The position numbers and the translations under genes were made by a program. From Nitrospira sp. (GTDB lineage: Bacteria; Nitrospirota; Nitrospiria; Nitrospirales; Nitrospiraceae), in NCBI GenBank assembly GCA_024760545.1, contig CP060501.1:901001-965000 (forward strand): 64,000 nucleotides of DNA, given 5' to 3'. This document shows, in pieces, positions 44,967 to 53,702 of this stretch. The notes under the pieces were generated by a model. The model made no database searches. It saw only the letters and a program-made list of their open reading frames with translations, and had not been told where the DNA came from. Positions within the stretch are counted from its first letter, which is position 1, and the number at the start of each line of letters is the position of its first letter.

Positions 44967-45932
44967 TCACGGGACTCGCCTGACGATCGAGGTGGTATCC
45001 ACTTGAGCGCGATGCCCGATCGTCAATGAACGCGCATGCGAGAGCGTGTTCACCCACCCCGCGGCAACATCCACGAGCATTTCGGCGCGGTCTTCCATCG
45101 CAATCGCATCCGAAAATGCTCCCTGCGGAGGTTTCTTTCCTGCCAGACGGGACGTCATCTCCTTGACCATGGCTTCACGAATCCGAGCCGTCTCCTTGGG
45201 ATCGGGCATTTGGCGCCAGGCGATGACGGCCTGCTCCGACTTGTGGTCATACGATTTCATGACGAACGTGGCCTGCGTCGGGAAAGCCTCGCCGCCGAGC
45301 GGATTCGGCAGAACATCCTTGTATCCCAAGGGTTCGTTCAGGGCATAGTGTCGCCCAAGAACCATGAAGTAGAGTTTGGCTTCGCGCGTGCACAGTCGTT
45401 CAACTTGGTCCTTCGTCGCCAGCATGGATGCTGATTGAGCACGCAACTTGGCGATGAGCGTCGGGTCCACCTTCCCCTTGGGCGTGTCGGTCGTCGCCGA
45501 TAGGATGGTATCCATCGTTTTGAGCGCTGCGTCCTTGAGCTGTTTCCAGTTCCGCACCGCGATGATCGTGCCGTGCGGATCGATCTGGAGTACAATCTGA
45601 TGCCCTTTCATGATATCAACCACTTGACGAAGGAACGACTCCTCGGCCGATACGTCCTTCTCGAACTTGGTCTCGCCCAGCGTCCACCCGACGAGGTACC
45701 CGTCGTCGGCTGCACTCAGCACCTCCAGTGTGAAGGGAGTGTACGTTTTCCCTGTAACCGTCGACTTGCCGTCAACCACCCTTTCGCGCACTCTGGTAAT
45801 TTCGAGACTCAGCCGCTCTCCTTTTTTCCAATGAGGCACGACGTCGATGGACCGGTTGGGCACATCGGCAAAACCGAACAGTGGTCCACAGACGAACACC
45901 AGAATGATCGCACGCACAGCCGTCGAACTCAT
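44967..45932 (-). CDS. Exported hypothetical protein (321 aa)
   Basis: ATG 45932 opens with a signal peptide (A-I-I-L-V-F-V-C-G-P-L-F-G-F-A). The mature part starts P-H-W-K-K-G-E-R-L-S-L-E-I-T-R and continues with F-T-L-E-V-L-S-A-A-D-D-G-Y-L-V-G-W, I-V-L-Q-I-D-P-H-G-T-I-I-A-V and Q-A-T-F-V-M-K-S-Y. The mix of strands and long helix suggests a two-domain periplasmic protein. No known family recognised. Confidence 0.6.
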   Translation of the reverse strand: MSSTAVRAIILVFVCGPLFGFADVPNRSIDVVPHWKKGERLSLEITRVRERVVDGKSTVTGKTYTPFTLEVLSAADDGYLVGWTLGETKFEKDVSAEESFLRQVVDIMKGHQIVLQIDPHGTIIAVRNWKQLKDAALKTMDTILSATTDTPKGKVDPTLIAKLRAQSASMLATKDQVERLCTREAKLYFMVLGRHYALNEPLGYKDVLPNPLGGEAFPTQATFVMKSYDHKSEQAVIAWRQMPDPKETARIREAMVKEMTSRLAGKKPPQGAFSDAIAMEDRAEMLVDVAAGWVNTLSHARSLTIGHRAQVDTTSIVRRVP

Positions 45933-46080
45933 CCGCTCCCTACATGAAAAAGAGGATCATTCTACGTGTTCGCTTCACGTGCGTCCATGCCTCGCGACAT
46001 GGATCAGAATCAGTAGGCCGTTGAGTGTGAGCTTATGTTGATACAGTTCGGCGTCGCATCCTGGTAGGATTGTGCCGCCT

Positions 46081-47328
46081 ATGACCGCCACACCTGCCGC
46101 GACCGAACCCCCTCGAGGCGCGATCCTTTTCATCCTCATTACCGTTCTTCTCGACATGCTGTCGTTCGGGATCATCATTCCCGTATTACCGAAACTCGTC
46201 GAGGAGTTTGTGTCCGGCGACACGGCGAAGGCTGCGGCGATCTACGGCTTGATGGGCACGACCTGGGCGGTCATGCAGTTCGTCTGCTCCCCCATTCAGG
46301 GCGCGCTGTCCGACCGATTCGGCCGCAGACCTATCGTGTTGCTGTCGAATCTCGGACTGGGTCTCGACTACATTGTGATGGCGCTGGCGCCGAACGTCGC
46401 TTGGCTGTTCCTCGGTCGCACCATCTCCGGCATCGCGTCGTCCAGCTTCAGCACCGCCGGCGCCTACATCGCCGACGTCACACCGCCGGAACAACGGGCT
46501 GCGGCATACGGCAAGATCGGGATGGTCTTCGGTCTTGGATTTATCTTTGGCCCGGCGATCGGCGGATGGCTCGGCGCCATCGACCCGCGATGGCCGTTCT
46601 GGGGCGCAGGGGCCCTAAGTCTATTGAATGCGTGCTACGGATTTTTTGTGCTGCGTGAATCGTTGCCCCCGGCCAGACGGATGGCATTCAGCTGGCGGCG
46701 AGCGAATCCCGTCGGATCGCTTGTGCTCTTGCGATCACATCGTGAATTGTTCGGTCTCTCCACCGTCGCATTCCTTGGCTATCTTGCCCATGCGGTGCTG
46801 CCGAGTACGGCGGTTCTCTACTTGAGTTATCGGTATGGATGGGGGACCGGCATGGTAGGAATGGTGATGGCCGCCGTCGGGCTCGCGGCAATGATTGTGC
46901 AAGGCGGACTGGTCCGTCCGATCACGGCGCGCGTGGGTGAGCGAGCCACCTTGCTGATCGGCTCGCTCAGCGGCGCGCTTGGATTCTTCGTCTACGGATT
47001 CGCGCCGCGAGGCTGGATCTACTGTCTCGGCATTCCCTTCATGGCGTTCTGGGGGCTGGCGGGGCCGGCGACACAGGCGCTGATGTCTCGACGCGTCAGC
47101 GGGTCTGAACAGGGGCAACTACAAGGCGCCCTCGCAAGCATCAATGGCATGACCGGCCTGATCGGTCCAATGTTGTTCAGCCAAATCTTCGCCTACGCCA
47201 TCAGTGCGGGTTCAATCTGGCATGCGCCGGGCGCGCCATTCCTCTTGGCTTCGTTCCTCATGGTCAGCGCATCGACGATTGCCTGGCACGTGACGAGACC
47301 CGGCCACGACCCTGCTGATCCATGCTAG
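46081..47328 (+). CDS. MFS drug-exporter-like transporter (TetA type)
   Basis: A 415-residue protein with 12 hydrophobic segments; ATG 46081, or GTG 46072 three codons earlier. MFS signature motif A appears as A-L-S-D-R-F-G-R-R-P-I in the loop after TM2, and motif G-A-Y-I-A-D-V-T-P-P-E-Q-R-A follows TM4-5, both typical of TetA-like drug:H+ antiporters. Substrate unknown; it may export a toxic compound. A single gene, with divergent and convergent neighbours. Confidence 0.88.
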   Translation: MTATPAATEPPRGAILFILITVLLDMLSFGIIIPVLPKLVEEFVSGDTAKAAAIYGLMGTTWAVMQFVCSPIQGALSDRFGRRPIVLLSNLGLGLDYIVMALAPNVAWLFLGRTISGIASSSFSTAGAYIADVTPPEQRAAAYGKIGMVFGLGFIFGPAIGGWLGAIDPRWPFWGAGALSLLNACYGFFVLRESLPPARRMAFSWRRANPVGSLVLLRSHRELFGLSTVAFLGYLAHAVLPSTAVLYLSYRYGWGTGMVGMVMAAVGLAAMIVQGGLVRPITARVGERATLLIGSLSGALGFFVYGFAPRGWIYCLGIPFMAFWGLAGPATQALMSRRVSGSEQGQLQGALASINGMTGLIGPMLFSQIFAYAISAGSIWHAPGAPFLLASFLMVSASTIAWHVTRPGHDPADPC

Positions 47329-47499
47329 TGCATACCTAGAGCGACCTTGTTCGTCTCGATCGAGCCCTCCAAACACTGTTCCAAACCATCAAGCATCCCA
47401 TCCGCATTTTTTCGGGATGCATTACGATTCGATTTATGCCAAGTTTTATGGAGACGTAAGGAGAAGTCCGTTGGCATGTCGAGATAAAGGAGGATGACA

Positions 47500-48360
47500 A
47501 TGGCAGCCTCAAACAATCCGATATTGGTAACCGGAGCGACGGGGCAACAAGGTGGAGCGGTTGCACGGGCGTTGATCGCAAAGGGGCAGAAGGTTCGAGT
47601 GATGACGCGGCATCCGGAAAAGGCGGCGGCTCTGGCAAAGGCCGGGGCCGAGATCGTGCAAGGCGATTTGACCAACCAGGCGGTTCTGCAGATGGCGTTG
47701 CGCGGCGTGAACGGCGTCTTTGCCATGTCCACCCCGTTCGAGGCGGGCATGGACGCGGAGGTGCGTCAGGGGATCATGCTGGCGGATGCCGCCAAGCAAG
47801 CCGGAATCACGCATTATGTGTATACGTCGGTCGGCAGCGCACATCGCCAGACCGGGATTCCGCACTTCGAGAGCAAATGGAAGGTGGAGCAGCATATCCA
47901 GAAGATCGGATTGCCGGCAACGATTCTGCGGCCGGTCTGGTTCATGGAGAACTTCACCACGTTTGCGAAACCGTCCGCAGATGGCGTTATCAGTGTGCCC
48001 ATGAAACCGGCCAGGAAACTTGCGATGGTCGCGCTCAAGGACATCGGTGCTTTCAGCGCGGCGGCGTTTATGCGCCCGAAAGATTTCATCGGCCAGGCGA
48101 TTGACCTGGCGGGTGATGAACTCACGATCCCCGAGGTTGCGGCTCTCTTGACGAAGGCCATGGGGAGACCGATCAGCTTTCAAGAATTTCCATTGGACCG
48201 AGCCGAGAGCGCACTCGGACATGACTTCGCCGTCATGTTCCGCTGGTTCAACAAAGTCGGCTACGCGATCAACATTCAGAAACTAAAGCAACAATACGGA
48301 ATTCCTCTGACCACGTTTGCCGAGTGGGTCAAGACAATCGAGTGGGGAAAGGCGAGCTAG
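47500..48360 (+). CDS. NmrA-like NAD(P)-binding protein, first copy
   Basis: A 286-residue atypical short-chain dehydrogenase. ATG 47500 is six bases behind AAAGGAGG (47487-47494), and an ATG two codons earlier overlaps the site. The cofactor motif V-T-G-A-T-G-Q-Q-G-G lies near residue 8, R-H-P (NADP preference) near 36. Later motifs Y-V-Y-T-S-V-G-S and I-L-R-P-V-W-F-M-E-N-F match NmrA/quinone reductase (QOR2) types. It probably senses or reduces NADPH-linked quinones. A second, diverged copy lies at 52186. Confidence 0.88.
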   Translation: MAASNNPILVTGATGQQGGAVARALIAKGQKVRVMTRHPEKAAALAKAGAEIVQGDLTNQAVLQMALRGVNGVFAMSTPFEAGMDAEVRQGIMLADAAKQAGITHYVYTSVGSAHRQTGIPHFESKWKVEQHIQKIGLPATILRPVWFMENFTTFAKPSADGVISVPMKPARKLAMVALKDIGAFSAAAFMRPKDFIGQAIDLAGDELTIPEVAALLTKAMGRPISFQEFPLDRAESALGHDFAVMFRWFNKVGYAINIQKLKQQYGIPLTTFAEWVKTIEWGKAS

Positions 48361-48683
48361 GCAGCTCCATGATTTCAAGTCACGCTCTTTGACAGTGCCT
48401 GTTGAAGAAGTTCATACTTTGAATTCTACACCCGCCTGCGACCACCTGAGGCGCGACTGCCTACTCCGTGAGAAAGGTGGTCGATTTAGGTATCTCTTGT
48501 CATGACACGACTTGGGAAACCTCCGACGCAATTGATTTCCATTGACGCAACAGGATCGATGAGGATCGGTCTACGCGGTACCACAACCCATAACCTTACT
48601 GCGGACGTGTGCTATGGCTACCGGATCCTCCTCCAGGGCCACACAAGCACGCAGCGAGTAAGTCTTCTAGAAAGGAGCGCACC
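48361..48683. other. Intergenic, no supported gene
   Basis: No frame with ribosome site. Only the ribosome site of the next gene lies at its right edge. Confidence 0.5.
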
Positions 48684-49043
48684 ATGACCCTTCAAACCAT
48701 TGCCGGCCAGTTTGTGGAGATGTGCAACCAAGGCAAGAACTTCGACGTCATGCATACGATGTACGCTCCCGACATCGTGTCCGTCGAACCCAACGGCGAG
48801 GAAACCGCCGGCAAGGCACCGGTCATCCAGAAGTCCGAGCGCTTTCAGGCCCAAAATCCCATCAGCGGAGAAAAGGTCCGTGGTCCGTTCTTCAACGGTC
48901 CCAATCAGTTCGCGGTTCACTTCACCTTCGAAGTCACCCCCAAAGCCACCGGCCAGCGGATCACGGTGGAAGAGGTCGGTATCTACACGGTCAAGGACAA
49001 CAAGATTACGCGCGAGCAGTTCTTCGCCGGAGGCGCGCGGTAA
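48684..49043 (+). CDS. SnoaL-like (NTF2-fold) protein, first copy
   Basis: A 119-residue protein; ATG 48684 has AAAGGAG upstream, whereas the frame opening at 48609 lacks a site. The order F-V-E-M-C-N-Q-G-K, F-D-V-M-H-T-M-Y-A-P-D-I-V-S-V-E-P, E-E-V-G-I-Y-T-V-K-D-N-K-I-T-R-E-Q-F-F is the cone-shaped SnoaL/NTF2 fold. Such proteins bind or isomerise small ring compounds. Paralogue of 51779-52156. Confidence 0.8.
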   Translation: MTLQTIAGQFVEMCNQGKNFDVMHTMYAPDIVSVEPNGEETAGKAPVIQKSERFQAQNPISGEKVRGPFFNGPNQFAVHFTFEVTPKATGQRITVEEVGIYTVKDNKITREQFFAGGAR

Positions 49044-49117
49044 CGACGCGTAGAATCGAAGCACCACACTGTTCTTCATATGATCGGGAACGAAGATCAC
49101 ATGATGAGGCTCTTCCC

Positions 49118-50041
49118 ATGAAGGCGATACGGCTCCATCAACTTGGAGGCCCCGACTCGCTTCGCTATGACGATGCACCGAAACCGATTCCAAACGACAA
49201 TCAGGTGCTCGTTCAGGTTCATGCCACAGCGATCACGCCCACGGAGTTCGCCTGGTATCCCACCTTTCATACTCTTGAAGGCGGAGAGAGACCCTTTCCA
49301 ATTATCCTGGGTCACGAATTCTCGGGTGTTGTCGAAGCGGTCGGGCCGGAGTGCACGGGTGTTCGAGTTGGAGATCATATCTATGGCCTGAGCGATTGGT
49401 TCATAGACGGGGCGCAGGCGGAATATTGTGTGACCGTGCCTCCCCACATTGCTCCGAAGCCTGCCACACTTGAACATACTCAGGCCGCAGCGATCCCGAT
49501 CTCAGTCCTGACCGCCTGGCAGGCCCTTATCGATCACGCCCATCTGTCGGCAGGACAACGGGTATTGATCCATGGTGCAGCCGGCGGTGTCGGCAGCTTT
49601 GCCGTGCAGGTAGCCCGGCATCAGAATGCACATGTGATCGCAACGGCCTCGGCGGCAAACACCGACTTTGTCAAGGCGCTCGGCGCCGATGAAGTCATAG
49701 AGTACCGGATCACACCGTTCGACACGGTTATCAGAGACGTCGATGTGGTACTTGATACGATCGGAGGAGACACGAGAGACCGTTCCTGGGGAGTGCTCAG
49801 AAAGGGTGGCCGGCTGGTGACCATTGCGGCCGATGCCGAAGGGGTGAAAGAACCGCGGGTGCGCGATGCCTTCTTTATCGTCGAACCAAACCGGAATCAG
49901 TTGATGAACATTTCGCATCTGATCGATACCGGTGTCCTCAGACCCGTCGCGGGTTCCATCTTCGCGATGGAGCATTTTCGCCAGGCTTACGAACAGAAAC
50001 CTATGCGCGGGAAGAATGTTCTCCGTATCGCGCAGACGTGA
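49118..50041 (+). CDS. Zinc-free quinone-oxidoreductase-type MDR enzyme
   Basis: A 307-residue protein. ATG 49118 (M-K-A-I-R-L-H-Q-L-G-G-P) has GAGG nine bases upstream; the frame opens earlier only as a run-through of the SnoaL gene. The marks are G-H-E-F-S-G-V-V-E, A-A-A-I-P-I-S-V-L-T-A-W-Q-A-L, and the cofactor motif G-A-A-G-G-V-G-S-F-A-V-Q. The zinc-ligand cysteines of alcohol dehydrogenases are missing, as in NADPH:quinone reductases. It should reduce quinones or enones. Confidence 0.88.
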   Translation: MKAIRLHQLGGPDSLRYDDAPKPIPNDNQVLVQVHATAITPTEFAWYPTFHTLEGGERPFPIILGHEFSGVVEAVGPECTGVRVGDHIYGLSDWFIDGAQAEYCVTVPPHIAPKPATLEHTQAAAIPISVLTAWQALIDHAHLSAGQRVLIHGAAGGVGSFAVQVARHQNAHVIATASAANTDFVKALGADEVIEYRITPFDTVIRDVDVVLDTIGGDTRDRSWGVLRKGGRLVTIAADAEGVKEPRVRDAFFIVEPNRNQLMNISHLIDTGVLRPVAGSIFAMEHFRQAYEQKPMRGKNVLRIAQT

Positions 50042-50068
50042 TACGTGGGGCAGGAAAGGAGCATGTGA

Positions 50069-50515
50069 ATGATGACGATCACATTATGTATCCGCACTGT
50101 CACGAGACAGACACTGCAGTGGACGACACTGGCAGGAGCGATTCTGTTGCTGGGACAAACCGCTCTGGCAGAAGATGCCGTGTCGGTCCTGTTGAAGGAA
50201 TGGTTGGCCGACCTGGCCGGTAAAGAAGGCACTGTCATCACCGTGGACTATGCACCGGGGGCCGCATCCGACCAGCACTTCCATCCTGGTTCGGTGTTCG
50301 CCTACGTTCTGGAGGGAGCCGTCGTCTCTCAATTAGGAGGCCAGGCGCCCGTGACTTATACAAAAGGTCAGAGCTGGTATGAGTCTCCCAAGATACCGCA
50401 TGCCGTATCCAAGAATGCGAGCAAGACCGAACCGGCCAAGCTGCTGGTGTTTCTGCTGTCACAGGAGAACGAGCCGCTCGTCGTGCCGATGAAGTCACCC
50501 GGCAGCGGGAAGTGA
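50069..50515 (+). CDS. Exported cupin
   Basis: A 148-residue protein with a signal peptide (L-A-G-A-I-L-L-L-G-Q-T-A-L-A). The mature cupin has D-Q-H-F-H-P-G-S-V-F-A-Y-V-L-E-G (metal-binding H-x-H) and a second motif near S-P-K-I-P-H-A-V (metal His). Single-domain cupins bind a metal and often a small ligand. It sits in the stress block between the quinone reductase and msrB. Confidence 0.82.
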   Translation: MMTITLCIRTVTRQTLQWTTLAGAILLLGQTALAEDAVSVLLKEWLADLAGKEGTVITVDYAPGAASDQHFHPGSVFAYVLEGAVVSQLGGQAPVTYTKGQSWYESPKIPHAVSKNASKTEPAKLLVFLLSQENEPLVVPMKSPGSGK

Positions 50516-50570
50516 ATCAATCTGGAGTACTTGAAGCGCGTGCCTCATCGGGCCGTTGAACGGAGGATCT

Positions 50571-51083
50571 ATGATGCAGTATGAAGACCGTTCCAATACA
50601 GCGGATCGGGCGGAGGGCGATGCCCCTTCAGCGGAGACTTTGCAATGGGATGATGTAGTCCGTCTGGCTCGTCACGGCAATCCTCGGCCACCACGCCGAG
50701 TAGAGAAGACGGATGCGCAGTGGCGTGCACTCCTTACCGATGACCAATTTCGTGTGACGCGCCTGAAGGGGACTGAGCGGGCGCACAGCTCGGATATGTG
50801 TCGGCTGTTCGAGCCGGGACAGTATCGATGTCTTTGCTGTGATACCGTGCTGTTCGATGCGACACGAAAGTATCAGAGCCACTCCGGTTGGCCCAGTTTC
50901 ACCCAACCCATGGCGCCGGCCGTGATCGCCTATCATCAGGATGACAGCTATGACATGAACCGGATCGAGACAACGTGCAATGTGTGCGATGCTCATCTCG
51001 GCCATGTGTTTCCAGATGGACCTGAACCGAGCGGGTTACGGTTCTGCATCAACGCCGTCTCGTTGCGGAAGGCTGAGGGATAA
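50571..51083 (+). CDS. msrB: Peptide methionine-(R)-sulfoxide reductase MsrB
   Basis: A 170-residue protein. ATG 50571 (or 50574) follows GGAGG; the TTG at 50556 overlaps it. Zinc ligands are Y-R-C-L-C-C (C-x-x-C pattern) and T-C-N-V-C-D; conserved [19 protein letters not shown] and R-F-C-I-N carry the catalytic Cys. It reduces the R form of oxidised methionine in proteins with thioredoxin. msrA follows 59 bases later. Confidence 0.93.
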   Translation: MMQYEDRSNTADRAEGDAPSAETLQWDDVVRLARHGNPRPPRRVEKTDAQWRALLTDDQFRVTRLKGTERAHSSDMCRLFEPGQYRCLCCDTVLFDATRKYQSHSGWPSFTQPMAPAVIAYHQDDSYDMNRIETTCNVCDAHLGHVFPDGPEPSGLRFCINAVSLRKAEG

Positions 51084-51142
51084 TCTTCCAAAAGAGACGA
51101 ACGTCCGACGCAGAACTTGCGCACGACGAAAGGAGTATGTCC

Positions 51143-51646
51143 ATGAGCCGAACTGAAACAGCAATATTGGCCGGCGGTTGTTTCTGGGGCATGCAGGATC
51201 TCATCCGCAAGCTCCCCGGTGTGCGGTCTACACGCGTCGGCTACAGCGGTGGCGACGTGCCGAATGCCACGTATCGCAACCATGGGACGCATGCGGAAGC
51301 CATCGAGGTCGTGTTCGACCCGGACACGCTGACGTTCCGTAGCTTACTGGAAACGTTTTTCCAAATTCACGACCCGACGACAGTCGATCGCCAGGGGAAC
51401 GATCGAGGAACCTCATACCGTTCGGGGATCTACTATGCGTCGGAGGCTCAACGCATAGTGGCAGAAGAAACGATCGCCGATGTGAACGCGTCGGGGCTAT
51501 GGCCCGGCAAAGTAGTCACGGAGGTCCGGCCGGCCGGTCCGTTCTGGCAGGCGGAACCGGAGCATCAGGATTATCTTGAACGATATCCACACGGATACAC
51601 CTGTCACTATGTGAGACCCAACTGGAAGTTACCGCAGCGGGTCTGA
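51143..51646 (+). CDS. msrA: Peptide methionine-(S)-sulfoxide reductase MsrA
   Basis: A 167-residue protein. ATG 51143 sits seven bases behind AGGAG; the ATG at 51137 overlaps it. The catalytic motif A-G-G-C-F-W-G-M lies near the start, followed by [16 protein letters not shown] and P-E-H-Q-D-Y-L-E. It repairs the S form of methionine sulfoxide, complementing MsrB. Confidence 0.94.
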   Translation: MSRTETAILAGGCFWGMQDLIRKLPGVRSTRVGYSGGDVPNATYRNHGTHAEAIEVVFDPDTLTFRSLLETFFQIHDPTTVDRQGNDRGTSYRSGIYYASEAQRIVAEETIADVNASGLWPGKVVTEVRPAGPFWQAEPEHQDYLERYPHGYTCHYVRPNWKLPQRV

Positions 51647-51778
51647 GTTGTAAGGCTCGTGCTGCCTACACCTCGATGGTGGCTATTTTGAAATCTTATT
51701 ATGGTGTCCATGAATGAGTCCCAGGGCAAAGTCGTACAGGTAGCGTTACCACTCTTCAGAGATAAGAAGGAGGTCGCT

Positions 51779-52156
51779 ATGAGCGTTCGAGCTGTCGCGG
51801 GGAAATTTATGGAGTTGTGCAACCAGGGGAAGCACTTTGAGTTTATGCATACGATGTACGCGCCGGAGATGGTCTCAGTCGAAGGCGACGGCAAGGAAAC
51901 GGTCGGCAAGCAGCCGGTCATCCGCAAGTCGGAGATTTTTCAGGGCAACAATGCCATCCATAGCCAGGATCTCCGCGGGCCGTTCTTTTGCGGCGACGCC
52001 GATGCGAGCTCAGGCCGTTTCGGCGTCTACATGTCGATCGACTTTTCCCCTAAGGCCGGCGGGAAGCGCGTCACGCACGAAGAAGTTGGGCTCTATACGG
52101 TCAAGAACGACACGGTCACGAGGGAAGAGTTCTTCTATAGCGGGCCGTTTCTCTAA
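51779..52156 (+). CDS. SnoaL-like (NTF2-fold) protein, second copy
   Basis: A 125-residue protein; ATG 51779 follows AGAAGGAGG, preferred to the frame start at 51701. It reads F-M-E-L-C-N-Q-G-K-H-F-E-F-M-H-T-M-Y-A-P-E-M-V-S-V-E in pieces matching the copy at 48684, and E-E-V-G-L-Y-T-V-K-N-D near the end. Same small-ligand fold. It is followed 29 bases later by the second NmrA-like gene. Confidence 0.8.
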   Translation: MSVRAVAGKFMELCNQGKHFEFMHTMYAPEMVSVEGDGKETVGKQPVIRKSEIFQGNNAIHSQDLRGPFFCGDADASSGRFGVYMSIDFSPKAGGKRVTHEEVGLYTVKNDTVTREEFFYSGPFL

Positions 52157-52185
52157 TCAGCGATGACCGCATAGAAGTACATGAG

Positions 52186-53106
52186 ATGGAAACTCCCATT
52201 CTAGTAACCGGCGCGGCGGGCCGCGTCGGTGGGATAGGCCGCACGGTCACCGAACTGCTGCTCAAGCGAGGCCGAGCGGTGCGCGCGATGGTGCGGCATG
52301 AAGACCAGCGCGCGGAGGCATTGCGCGATATGGGTGCCCAGGTCGTGGTCGGCGACCTGCTCGACCTCGATTCGATGCATAGGGCGATTGTGGGCTGCGA
52401 CACCATGTACTTCGGCATGTCGGTCTCGGACACCTACCTGACCGCGACGATCAACACGGCAGCCGTGGCGAAGCATCACGGCGTGAAAGCGTTCATCAAC
52501 ATGTCGCAGATGACGCTCGCGCAAATGAGCATCACCGAAACTACCCCAAGCCCGCAGCACAAATTGCACTGGCTCGCCGAACAGGCCTTGAACTGGTCAG
52601 GGCTGCCGGTCGTGCACGTGCGGCCGACCGTGCTGCTCGACGGCTTTTTCCTGATCTTCACCCCCGATTCGGTCAAGGAGTCGGATCAGATCAGGCTTCC
52701 GTTCGGCGAAGGCAAAACTTCTCCGGTCGCGGTAGAAGACGTTGCCCGTGTCATCGCCGCGTTGCTTGCCGATCCGAAGCCGCACATCGGAAAGACCTAT
52801 CACCTGACCGGTCCGCAGTCCGAGAACATGCAGTTCTTTGCACAGGAGTATTCGAAGGCGCTCGGCCGAAAGATTACCTTTGCGGATATTCCGGTCGAGG
52901 CGTGGCAAGACGGGCTGCTCAAACGAGGTTTACCGGCTCACCTGGTACACCACCTCGCGACGATGGCCGATCTGCACCGCGCGGGGCATTACGACCGGAT
53001 GTCGGACGACGTATTCACGTTGACGGGCGAGAGGCCATTGAGCGTGCAGGAGTTCATCGCAAAGCATGCGGCGAAGTTTACCCCCTCGGTACAAGGGATT
53101 GTCTGA
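52186..53106 (+). CDS. NmrA-like NAD(P)-binding protein, second copy
   Basis: A 306-residue protein. Cofactor motif V-T-G-A-A-G-R-V-G-G near residue 8, followed by R-H-E-D-Q-R (NADP-type). Later V-R-P-T-V-L-L-D-G-F-F and Y-H-L-T-G-P-Q-S place it with NmrA/QOR2-like reductases. It differs enough from the 47500 gene to be an older duplicate. No clear ribosome site lies upstream; it may be coupled to the SnoaL-like gene. Confidence 0.87.
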   Translation: METPILVTGAAGRVGGIGRTVTELLLKRGRAVRAMVRHEDQRAEALRDMGAQVVVGDLLDLDSMHRAIVGCDTMYFGMSVSDTYLTATINTAAVAKHHGVKAFINMSQMTLAQMSITETTPSPQHKLHWLAEQALNWSGLPVVHVRPTVLLDGFFLIFTPDSVKESDQIRLPFGEGKTSPVAVEDVARVIAALLADPKPHIGKTYHLTGPQSENMQFFAQEYSKALGRKITFADIPVEAWQDGLLKRGLPAHLVHHLATMADLHRAGHYDRMSDDVFTLTGERPLSVQEFIAKHAAKFTPSVQGIV

Positions 53107-53143
53107 GGGTTCCAGAGAAATGACTAAGAAAGGAGTACACCAC

Positions 53144-53698
53144 ATGCGTCATAGGATCGCGATCATCACCAGGTTTTCAGCCAGGGTCATGAAACGGAGC
53201 ATCCTTGCTGCCGGGCTTGGCTTGTTCATCGTGTCCGGCGTGTCGGCACAAGATATCACGGTAACCGAGCAAACCTTCGGCTGCATCCTCGACTGGCCGA
53301 AGGTCAGAAACACATACTTTAAACACGACGATCCGAAGAAGTTGAAAGAGGCGATGCGGATCTTCCGCGACAGCGTGCCGGACAAGGAGTATCCCGTCGG
53401 TACTATCCTTCAGCTCATTCCGTTTGAGGCCATGGTGAAGCATCCGCGTGAGAAGTTTCCCACGACGAACGGCTGGGAGTTTTTCGATCTGGAGGTCTCC
53501 AAGGAAGGGACGAAGATCAAAGAGCGAGGAGACCAGGTCGTCAATCATTCCCAAGGCGTGACGTGTTTAAGTTGCCATCAACCGGCGGCGAAATTCGACT
53601 TCGTCTGTGAAAAGGGACACGGGTGTGCGCCTATCCCGTTCGATGACGAGAAGATCGCAGCGATTCAGAAGACGGACTCTCGCTGCACCAAAAAGTAG
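53144..53698 (+). CDS. Exported monoheme c-type cytochrome (P460-like domain)
   Basis: A 184-residue protein; ATG 53144 has AAAGGAG upstream. The signal ends near V-S-G-V-S-A-Q. The mature part contains Y-P-V-G-T-I-L-Q-L-I-P, N-G-W-E-F-F-D-L, and a heme c site C-L-S-C-H, then C-E-K-G-H-G-C. The G-W-E-F-F and late C-x-x-C-H resemble cytochrome P460-type domains. It is periplasmic and could carry electrons or act on nitrogen oxides, but no catalytic Lys can be named here. It is followed four bases later by the isochorismatase-like gene. Confidence 0.75.
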   Translation: MRHRIAIITRFSARVMKRSILAAGLGLFIVSGVSAQDITVTEQTFGCILDWPKVRNTYFKHDDPKKLKEAMRIFRDSVPDKEYPVGTILQLIPFEAMVKHPREKFPTTNGWEFFDLEVSKEGTKIKERGDQVVNHSQGVTCLSCHQPAAKFDFVCEKGHGCAPIPFDDEKIAAIQKTDSRCTKK

Positions 53699-53702
53699 GG
53701 CG

